Of a DNA stretch of 22,672 nucleotides, positions 1 to 5,378 are shown in pieces (within the stretch, counting starts at the first letter, position 1; the number at the start of each line of letters is the position of its first letter). The position numbers and the translations under genes were made by a program. Origin of the DNA: Rhodanobacteraceae bacterium (GTDB lineage Bacteria; Pseudomonadota; Gammaproteobacteria; Xanthomonadales; Rhodanobacteraceae); NCBI GenBank assembly GCA_025924775.1, contig JAICHS010000008.1, positions 1 through 22,672 on the forward strand, in the 5' to 3' direction. The notes beneath the pieces were generated by a model, which did no database searches, had not been told where the DNA came from, and was given only the letters and a program-made list of their open reading frames with translations.

Positions 1-486
1 GATGTAGATGCCGACCACGGCCGTCACCAGTCCGAGGTAGCCGCCGAGGATCGTCAAGGCGTCGAGATGGGCCCATTGGGCCAGGGCCGCCGTGAACAGC
101 GAAAGGCACAGGCCCAGCGTGAACAGCATGCGTGCGACGCCCCCCCTGCACGCGGCGATCCAGGTGCAGAACGCCAGCAGCGCCCACACCATGTCGTACC
201 AGCCGAGCCAGCCCGCGGTAGCGGGCGCGCGATTCGGGTACAGCGTCGCGACCCACCAGTAGGCCGCGAAGGCAACGAACAGCAGCGTATCCAGCACGTG
301 GCCGCGCTGCCACTGCAGGATTCCGGCAATCGCCAGCACGCACCCGCCGAGTGCCGAGGTGAGCAGCGGCAACAGGCCGCCAGCGTCCGACGGGGCGAAC
401 CAGGCTGCCGGGGTCATGCTGTTCAGCCACAGGGTCAGTGCGAAGGCGCCGTAGCCCAGGGCGGAAGCGTTGGCGGTGTGGATCAT
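1..486 (-). CDS. SatP/YaaH (GPR1/FUN34) family acetate transporter, 3' end cut by window edge
   Basis: The reading frame starts at the ATG at 486 and stays open to position 1, giving 162 residues without a stop; the C-terminus lies outside the window. The protein is almost entirely membrane segments. It begins with NASALGYGAFALTLWLNSM, which matches the N-terminal NPAPLGL/GFGMTT region of E. coli SatP. Further in it has GILQWQRGHVLDTLLFVAFAAYWW, corresponding to SatP's GLLEYKKGNTFGLTAFTSYGSFWL, and then LGGYLGLVTAVVGIYI. Family members are six-helix inner-membrane acetate/succinate:proton symporters of about 190-210 residues, so perhaps 30 residues are missing here. A GGAAAG ribosome-binding site lies 5 nt upstream of the ATG. 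The gene follows the MscS gene by 114 nt on the same strand, with a near-perfect palindrome in the gap. The family call is fairly confident; the substrate is inferred from the family. Confidence 0.75.
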   Translation of the reverse strand, partial: MIHTANASALGYGAFALTLWLNSMTPAAWFAPSDAGGLLPLLTSALGGCVLAIAGILQWQRGHVLDTLLFVAFAAYWWVATLYPNRAPATAGWLGWYDMVWALLAFCTWIAACRGGVARMLFTLGLCLSLFTAALAQWAHLDALTILGGYLGLVTAVVGIYI

Positions 487-510
487 GGCGACTTTCCGGA
501 TGCAATGCCT

Positions 511-532
511 GGTGCGTGCACGTGCGCGCACC
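511..532. promoter_or_regulatory. 22-bp near-perfect palindrome upstream of the SatP-like gene
   Basis: The two arms GGTGCG and CGCACC surround the core GCACGTGC; only one of the eleven symmetric pairs fails, and it would be a G-U wobble in RNA. The site lies 24 nt upstream of the SatP-like start codon, a position that suits an operator, or a stem-loop in the leader. No regulator is identified. Confidence 0.35.
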
Positions 533-584
533 CGGGCTTCGCTCCATTGTCGCCACCGTGTGTGTAGGAAAGGTCACGGTGTCG

Positions 585-599
585 CCGCGCGTCGCGCGG
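585..599. other. GC-rich stem-loop just after the MscS stop codon
   Basis: CCGCGCG and CGCGCGG flank a single central base, starting 1 nt beyond the stop codon of the mechanosensitive channel gene (minus strand). No T-tract follows, so it is a poor intrinsic terminator. It may mark the 3' end of the mscS message or simply reflect local GC richness. Confidence 0.3.
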
Positions 600-600
600 G

Positions 601-1737
601 CTATTCCGGCGTGCGCGCAACCTGCACGCTCGCGCTGCCATCCGCCGGCACCGCGTGCACCTTGCGCGCGGGCACCGCGAACTCGATGCCAAGCTCGTCC
701 CAGGCCTCCAGCATGGCGAGGTTGATGCGTTGCTGGATTTCCACGAAGGCGTTGTAGGAAGGGTCGAGCACGTAGTACACGAACTCGAAATTCAGGCCGC
801 TTTCGCCAAAACTTTCCAGGTAGCCGCGGTCGAAACGCGTCAGATTTTCGCGTTCGATGAACCCACGCACGCGCGCGATGGCTTCGGGGATTCGCGCGCG
901 GGGAGTGTCGAACGGCAGGCGGAAGTTGAACACGACGCGGCGCTCGGTCTGGCGCGAGTAGTTGTGGATCAGGCTTTTCAGCAGCACCGAGTTGGAGATC
1001 GCAAGCTCTTCGCCGGATATCGACTGAACGCGGGTGGACTTGATGCCGACCTTGGCAACGGTGCCTTGTTCGACGCCCTGGCCGGGGTCGAAGGCAATGA
1101 ACTCGCCAACCTCGAATGGCTTGTCCAGCCCGATCGCGATGGATGAGAACAGGTCGGTCAGTACGTTCTGCAACGCCAGCGCCACCGCGACGCCGCCGAT
1201 GCCAAGGCTGGCGACGAACGCAGTGATGTTGACGCCGCCGGCGGCCAGCAACGCCAACAGCAGCGTGATCCAGACCAGAAACTGCACGGCCCAGGTCAAC
1301 ACGCCCAGCATCACCGGGTTGGCCGGGTGCGTGTCGTTGCCCTCGGCCGAGGTGCGCAACAGCGATACCAGCAGCGCGATGATCCACAGCGAGAACTGGA
1401 TGCCGACCGTGGCGTAAGTCAACAGGTTCAGCACGCCCCGCAGCGTCCACGCGTGGGCCGCGCCGGCGTTCGCCGGTGGCGTACCGAAGTGCAGGAAACC
1501 CAGGGCAATCGTTATCGCGATCAGCAGCAGCAGCCAGCCGCGCGTGGCGCCTGCGACCGCCGCCGCAACGCGCAGCCCCTTGCGGTGCGTGCGGCTGGCC
1601 AGCCGCGTAAGGCGTGATGCGAGGAACAACGCGATGCTGTGCGCGACGAGGTAACCCAGCAAAGCGCCTGCGCCCGCGCTGACCCACGCGAGGGCGGAGT
1701 TGCCGAACCATTCACCGTGCAAAAGCCAGTCGTGCAT
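601..1737 (-). CDS. MscS-family mechanosensitive ion channel
   Basis: This 378-residue inner-membrane protein should open under membrane tension and release small solutes during hypo-osmotic shock. Hydrophobic segments lie near residues 21-42, 60-83, 101-127, 141-167 and 171-197. The last is the pore helix, with the Gly/Ala-rich pattern ITAFVASLGIGGVAVALALQ, followed by the MscS beta-domain signature DKPFEVGEFIAF and then VQGTVAKVGIKSTRV-like sequence (EQGTVAKVGIKSTRVQS). The C-terminal alpha/beta vestibule region ends at VPARKVHAV. Five membrane helices make it larger than E. coli MscS (three helices, 286 residues), like many environmental homologues. The start is the first in-frame ATG, at 1737; its ribosome-binding site is weak. 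It lies 43 nt downstream of the K+ channel gene on the same strand and is likely co-transcribed with it. Confidence 0.88.
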   Translation of the reverse strand: MHDWLLHGEWFGNSALAWVSAGAGALLGYLVAHSIALFLASRLTRLASRTHRKGLRVAAAVAGATRGWLLLLIAITIALGFLHFGTPPANAGAAHAWTLRGVLNLLTYATVGIQFSLWIIALLVSLLRTSAEGNDTHPANPVMLGVLTWAVQFLVWITLLLALLAAGGVNITAFVASLGIGGVAVALALQNVLTDLFSSIAIGLDKPFEVGEFIAFDPGQGVEQGTVAKVGIKSTRVQSISGEELAISNSVLLKSLIHNYSRQTERRVVFNFRLPFDTPRARIPEAIARVRGFIERENLTRFDRGYLESFGESGLNFEFVYYVLDPSYNAFVEIQQRINLAMLEAWDELGIEFAVPARKVHAVPADGSASVQVARTPE

Positions 1738-1780
1738 CGAAACCAGTATCCGTAGTCGAGGTTGAACGAACCCGCGTCCT

Positions 1781-3007
1781 TCAGTTGGCGGCCTTGGGGA
1801 TGGTGGCTGCGCCCGCAGCGCCCGTCTGCTGGAACACCCGCTGCATCACGAAGTCTGCGGTGACCTGCTCGCCGGTGAGCAGCATTGCCGCCAGTTCGCC
1901 GCCAAGGATCTGTGGCGCGATCACCACGTCGGGCTGCACCAGCCGCACCCGCCCCAGGTGATTCGCATCGTTGACGGCCGCGACCGTGCGCGCCTTGCCG
2001 GCCAGCTCGCGCACCGCCAGCACCACGAAGGCGTTTTCGGAATCGTCATCCAGCATCGCCAGCACGGCCTGGGCCTTGTCTGCGCCGGCCTTGCGCAGCA
2101 CGTCGCCGTCGCTGGGTTCACCGATGACGTGGTCCACGGCGTCCGGAACCCCGGCTTCCGGCTCCTGGCGCAGCAGCCGCGTGACGGGGTGGCCGCGGCG
2201 CGCAAGCTCGCGCCAGGTATTGAGCGCGAGCGGCGTGTTGCCGATCACGACGAAATGGTTTTCACGTTGCATGCGTTTGTCCTTGCGGTTGACGATGCGT
2301 TGCAGGCTGCGGGTGACCAGTGGCGCGATCACCGCGGTCAGCGAGGTGGCGAACACGGCGACGCCCAGGATGATGATCGATACCGCGAACAGCTTGGCCT
2401 CGGCGGTCTGCGGCGTGATGTCGCCATAGCCGACCGTGCTCATGGTGACCATCGCGTAGTACAGCGCGGTCACGAGGTCGGTGACCTGCGGGCGGAATTC
2501 GCTGCCAAGGTAGAAGGTGCCGAAGGTCGCGTACACCAGCAGCATCACCACCGAGGTCAGCGCGAACAGCGTGCTGGCGGTCAGGCTGGTGCGGTCGAAC
2601 TGGCGCCAGGCGAACAGCAGCAGCGCCAGCATCAACAGGAAGTATCCGAACAGCAGGTGCGCGTGCGGGTGCTGGCTGAACCCGAGGCTGACGGCGCCCG
2701 CGGCCGCCAAGGCCAGCGCCATCGCCCACGCCAGCCGTGAACGCAACAGCAGGCCAACCGCCATGATGACCATGCCGAGGCCGATCAGGATCGGCGGCAA
2801 CGACGCGGGGTGCAGCCCGCGACCGCCGCTCAGCAACAAGTCCAGGATGTGCCCCCAGCGGCGGCCGAGCTCGTCCTGCAACAGCCAGAATCCGCCGAGC
2901 CCAAGCAGCACCGCCAGCGGCACGTGCGGAAACCAGTGGCGCCCGCCGATGCGCTGGTGCAGTTGCTGCACGCGGTTGCGCAGGCGTTGGGTCGGGCTGG
3001 GCAGCAT
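1781..3007 (-). CDS. kch: Kch-type potassium channel with C-terminal RCK domain
   Basis: The product is a 408-residue inner-membrane K+ channel. Several hydrophobic helices precede the pore (residues about 30-165), the selectivity filter TVGYGD is at 191-196 in the context TMSTVGYGDITP, and a final pore helix runs about 205-232. The cytoplasmic part from residue 246 is an RCK/TrkA-N-like Rossmann domain (HFVVIGNTPLALNTWREL, then DDDSENAFVVLAVREL). The match to E. coli Kch is strong and colinear, including RAKLAWA-like RSRLAWA and the VQPDVVIAPQILG segment. I chose the ATG at 3007 (MLPSPTQ); the frame is open 50 codons further upstream, but that part is Pro/Arg-rich and unlike a channel N-terminus. 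As in E. coli Kch, the residues before the RCK domain include a methionine preceded by a good ribosome-binding site (see the internal start entry). Gating ligand is unknown. Confidence 0.88.
   Translation of the reverse strand: MLPSPTQRLRNRVQQLHQRIGGRHWFPHVPLAVLLGLGGFWLLQDELGRRWGHILDLLLSGGRGLHPASLPPILIGLGMVIMAVGLLLRSRLAWAMALALAAAGAVSLGFSQHPHAHLLFGYFLLMLALLLFAWRQFDRTSLTASTLFALTSVVMLLVYATFGTFYLGSEFRPQVTDLVTALYYAMVTMSTVGYGDITPQTAEAKLFAVSIIILGVAVFATSLTAVIAPLVTRSLQRIVNRKDKRMQRENHFVVIGNTPLALNTWRELARRGHPVTRLLRQEPEAGVPDAVDHVIGEPSDGDVLRKAGADKAQAVLAMLDDDSENAFVVLAVRELAGKARTVAAVNDANHLGRVRLVQPDVVIAPQILGGELAAMLLTGEQVTADFVMQRVFQQTGAAGAATIPKAAN
2270..2284 (-). promoter_or_regulatory. Candidate internal translation start for a free RCK domain of Kch
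   Basis: Inside the channel gene the codon for Met246 (2272-2270 on the minus strand) is preceded by AAGGA at 2284-2280 with 7 nt spacing, which is an excellent Shine-Dalgarno arrangement. Translation from here would give a 163-residue soluble protein starting MQRENHFVVIG, which is precisely the RCK domain. E. coli Kch is known to make its RCK domain separately from an internal methionine (Met240) at the equivalent place (MHRKDHFIVCG). Confidence 0.5.
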
Positions 3008-3134
3008 CGTTGCCGTTGCGGGGTGGGGCGGCGGTGGTCGTGAACGGGCGGTTACCTTAGCAAGGCGCCCCACGCGGCGCCAACCTTCAGGGGCGGGGCA
3101 TGACAAAAGCCACTTACGGGTCGGCGCAGGCCCT

Positions 3135-3153
3135 GCCAAGGTCCCCCCTTGGC
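3135..3153 (+). other. Stem-loop in the leader of the small membrane protein gene
   Basis: GCCAAGG and CCTTGGC form a perfect 7-bp stem around a TCCCC loop. The stem ends 16 nt before the chosen ATG at 3170, and that start lacks a good ribosome-binding site (only GAG nearby). The structure could influence translation or 5'-end stability; this is inference only. Confidence 0.3.
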
Positions 3154-3169
3154 CCAACGAGCAACTCCC

Positions 3170-3658
3170 ATGAACGCCCCGACCGGGTCCGCGTACCGCC
3201 GCATTCAGTCGCGCGCCGCGCTGGCCATCCTTGCCGGGGGACTGGCCGCGGGCACCCTCGACGTTGGTGCGGCGGCCCTGATCGGCCGGGTCGACCCGCG
3301 CGTCATCCTGCGTTTCATCGCGGGCGGTGTGCAGGGTGCGACGGCATTGCAGGGTGGGGCGGCGAGCGCCTGGTTGGGACTATTCCTGCAGTGGGGCATG
3401 TCGCTGGTGATTGCCACGGTGTTCGTGCTGGCGGCCTTGCGCCTACGCTGGCTGACCGTACGGCCAGTGACCGCCGGTCTTGCCTACGGTGTCGTGGTGT
3501 TCGTGGTGATGAACTACGTGGTAATGCCGCTATCGGCGTGGCACCGCCTCAACCACTTTTCGCCTGAAAAATTCGCGTTGAACCTCACGGCAATGCTGGT
3601 GTTCGGCTTGATCGTGGCGTTCGTTACCAGAAAGGCGTTGGGCAGCCCGCGTGGCTGA
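3170..3658 (+). CDS. Uncharacterised four-helix inner-membrane protein
   Basis: I do not recognise a named family. The 162-residue product has about four hydrophobic segments (near residues 17-38, 66-88, 97-120 and 135-152), separated by short loops, with a basic N-terminus (YRRIQSR) and a basic C-terminus (TRKALGSPRG). The first helix carries GGLAAGTLDVGAAALIG, and the loop before helix two is Gly/Ala-rich. Helix three ends in MNYVVMPLSAWHR. I chose the ATG at 3170 (MNAPTGS); the frame also allows an ATG seven codons upstream at 3149, inside a hairpin stem, which seems less likely. It is divergent from the K+ channel (162 nt apart) and convergent with the Nudix gene (22 nt apart). It is a real gene by its coherent hydrophobic pattern, but its function is unknown. 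Confidence 0.7.
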   Translation: MNAPTGSAYRRIQSRAALAILAGGLAAGTLDVGAAALIGRVDPRVILRFIAGGVQGATALQGGAASAWLGLFLQWGMSLVIATVFVLAALRLRWLTVRPVTAGLAYGVVVFVVMNYVVMPLSAWHRLNHFSPEKFALNLTAMLVFGLIVAFVTRKALGSPRG

Positions 3659-3673
3659 CAACGGGCGTCGTTG
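3659..3673. other. Small hairpin between convergent genes
   Basis: CAACG, a 5-nt loop and CGTTG fill most of the 22-nt gap between the converging stop codons of the membrane protein and the Nudix gene. It could act as a weak bidirectional transcription end. There is no T-tract. Confidence 0.25.
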
Positions 3674-3680
3674 CCAGGCG

Positions 3681-4175
3681 TCATTCCGGTGGCACGCGCA
3701 GGAATGCGGATGGTTCGCGCAGCACGAACTCGCGCCGCACGTGGGCCAGCAGGTCGCGTTGGCTGCCGAAGGACAGCAGGTCGGCGGCGGCGTCCAGGCT
3801 GGCCCATTGGCAGGCGCTGTGTTCCGCGTTGAGGTGGACTTCGGCGTTGGCCGCGATGCGCGCCACGAACGCCGGGACGATTTCGACGCAATTGCCTTGT
3901 GTGGAATAGAACCGTTCGCAGAAACTGGTCGCGAAGAAAGCCTCGGGCACCAGGCCGGTTTCCTCACGCAGTTCGCGCAGCGCCGCCTGCCAGCCGGTTT
4001 CGCGCGCCTCGATGTGCCCGGCGGTGTAGCTCCACACGCCACGCAGATAGGCACCGGCGCGGAGCACCAGCAGCATTTGTGTGGCCAGCCCGGTGCCGCG
4101 CAAGGCGACGATCGACACCATCGTGCAGCGCATCGGGAGGGTGGCGTGCACGGTTCCGGAGTCACCGGTCTTCAT
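3681..4175 (-). CDS. Nudix hydrolase (possibly NudB-like)
   Basis: This 164-residue cytoplasmic protein contains a perfect Nudix box at residues 53-75: G53, E59, then RELREETGL at 67-75, matching G-x5-E-x7-REUxEExGU. The glutamates at 68, 71 and 72 would bind Mg2+. The family cleaves nucleoside diphosphates linked to another group. The region after the box (CVEIVPAFVARI and LNAEHSACQWASLDAA) and the overall length resemble dihydroneopterin triphosphate pyrophosphatase NudB of folate synthesis, but I cannot settle the substrate by eye. The ATG overlaps the stop codon of the upstream TDT transporter as ATGA (4175-4172), so translation is likely coupled. A longer open frame continues upstream to 5318, but that part is an out-of-frame shadow of the transporter gene. 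Confidence 0.85.
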   Translation of the reverse strand: MKTGDSGTVHATLPMRCTMVSIVALRGTGLATQMLLVLRAGAYLRGVWSYTAGHIEARETGWQAALRELREETGLVPEAFFATSFCERFYSTQGNCVEIVPAFVARIAANAEVHLNAEHSACQWASLDAAADLLSFGSQRDLLAHVRREFVLREPSAFLRVPPE

Positions 4176-5218
4176 GCCGTGCGCGTCCGTCGATGCAGCA
4201 GGCGGTACGCCAAGCCGCCGCCAACGAGTACCCAGACCAGCAGGCTGACGTAAACGCCCACGTCGGAAATGGCCATCAGGTAGTGCGCACCGGTTGCGTG
4301 CGACAACGCGGTGGTGCACACGGTGTACATGCCCAGCGGAAACACGATGTCCCAGTCGTCCACTTCGTAGTTGACGGGCACGCTGCTCAGGATGTGCCGC
4401 CAAGCTTCCAGTATGGCCAGCAGCGGGATCCAGAAGGTCGCGCTGGCCCAGTAGAACAGAGTGAAGCCCTTGATGAAGGGCAACAGGTCGTGCAATGGCC
4501 CGCTCGGCGGGGCGTTCAGGATGATCAGGCTGCCGGCCAGCGTGCTGATGGCCAGCGCGCCCATGTTGATCCAGTAGGGCGGCGTGAACTGTCGCGCGTT
4601 GAGTGGCAGCAGCAGCATCCGGTAAGTGATCAGGGTGATGATCACGAGGTACCACGCGCAGCCGATCAGGTACACGTTGACGCCGGCGAACAGCAGGCGC
4701 TCGCGCACCAGCAGGCTGCCGTCCTTCGACAACAACGCGACGACCACCGCAAGCGACTGGGTGGCGACCACCACGACCAGCCAACTGCCGTTGATGGTCT
4801 TGCTGAATGACGCTTTCACCCGGCGAGTCATGCAGGAGAACAGAAACAGGTAGACCAGCACCGCTCCGCACAGCGCGCCCCACGCCGCGAGCACTCGCGC
4901 GGCAACGGGCAGGTACACCACCAGGATGCATTGCGTGGCCAGCACGCAGGTGCCGGCGGCGAGGGTCAGGAAGGACGCGCCGCGACCGGGCGCAACGAAA
5001 TTGGCCACCATCTCGTCGCGGTAGAACACCAGCCGCAAGATGCTGATGCCCAGCAACCATGTGTAGGCTACGCAATTGAGCCAGAACAACACCTGCCCCA
5101 GCCGCGGCATGCCGTGCTGGGTGACGTCCACGGAGACGATGCCGGTTGCCATCACCAAGGCAAAACCGCCGGGCTCCATCAGCCGGGCGCGGCGCATGAC
5201 ACGATCGACCACGAACAT
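4172..5218 (-). CDS. TDT-family transporter (TehA/Mae1/SLAC1 type)
   Basis: This 348-residue, highly hydrophobic protein should span the inner membrane about ten times. Near the N-terminus it has MEPGGFALVMATGIVS (residues 14-29), the typical start of tellurite-resistance/dicarboxylate transporter (TDT, voltage-dependent anion channel) proteins, and its length is the family norm. Family members move dicarboxylates such as malate, or act as anion channels; the substrate here is unknown. I chose the ATG at 5218 because AAGGA lies 7 nt upstream of it. The frame is open to 5500 and another ATG occurs at 5260, but neither upstream site has a ribosome-binding site, and the added sequence is not membrane-like. 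It is the first gene of a two-gene unit with the Nudix hydrolase and is divergent from the M28 peptidase, with a 160-nt shared upstream region. Confidence 0.82.
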   Translation of the reverse strand: MFVVDRVMRRARLMEPGGFALVMATGIVSVDVTQHGMPRLGQVLFWLNCVAYTWLLGISILRLVFYRDEMVANFVAPGRGASFLTLAAGTCVLATQCILVVYLPVAARVLAAWGALCGAVLVYLFLFSCMTRRVKASFSKTINGSWLVVVVATQSLAVVVALLSKDGSLLVRERLLFAGVNVYLIGCAWYLVIITLITYRMLLLPLNARQFTPPYWINMGALAISTLAGSLIILNAPPSGPLHDLLPFIKGFTLFYWASATFWIPLLAILEAWRHILSSVPVNYEVDDWDIVFPLGMYTVCTTALSHATGAHYLMAISDVGVYVSLLVWVLVGGGLAYRLLHRRTRTA

Positions 5219-5315
5219 CGCTTTGTCCTTGTTGCCGGGAGGCCCGGCCGGCGCGACCATGACGATTGGCCCGTGCAAAACCCGATGCGCCGGCGTACAA
5301 GAACGAGTTTCGTAG

Positions 5316-5337
5316 CATCGACGGGCGCGCGTCGATG
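5316..5337. promoter_or_regulatory. 8-bp inverted repeat in the divergent TDT/M28 upstream region
   Basis: CATCGACG and CGTCGATG are perfect inverted copies separated by six G/C bases. They lie 97 nt upstream of the transporter start and 41 nt upstream of the peptidase start. This could be an operator serving one or both genes. No regulator is identified. Confidence 0.3.
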
Positions 5338-5366
5338 ATACGGCGCGCGTACCGGCGTTCCTACCT

Positions 5367-5372
5367 GAGGGG
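5367..5372 (+). promoter_or_regulatory. Ribosome-binding site deciding the M28 peptidase start
   Basis: GAGGGG ends 6 nt before the ATG at 5379. It supports that start over the in-frame TTG two codons upstream, which overlaps the end of this site. Confidence 0.6.
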
Positions 5373-5378
5373 TTGGCA

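Noticed and set aside
3681..5318. A 545-codon open frame on the minus strand that looks like a Nudix domain fused to a long N-terminal extension
   Set aside because: The first 381 residues are Arg/Ala/Pro-rich and are the out-of-frame shadow of the TDT transporter gene. Only the part from 4175 is a real Nudix protein.
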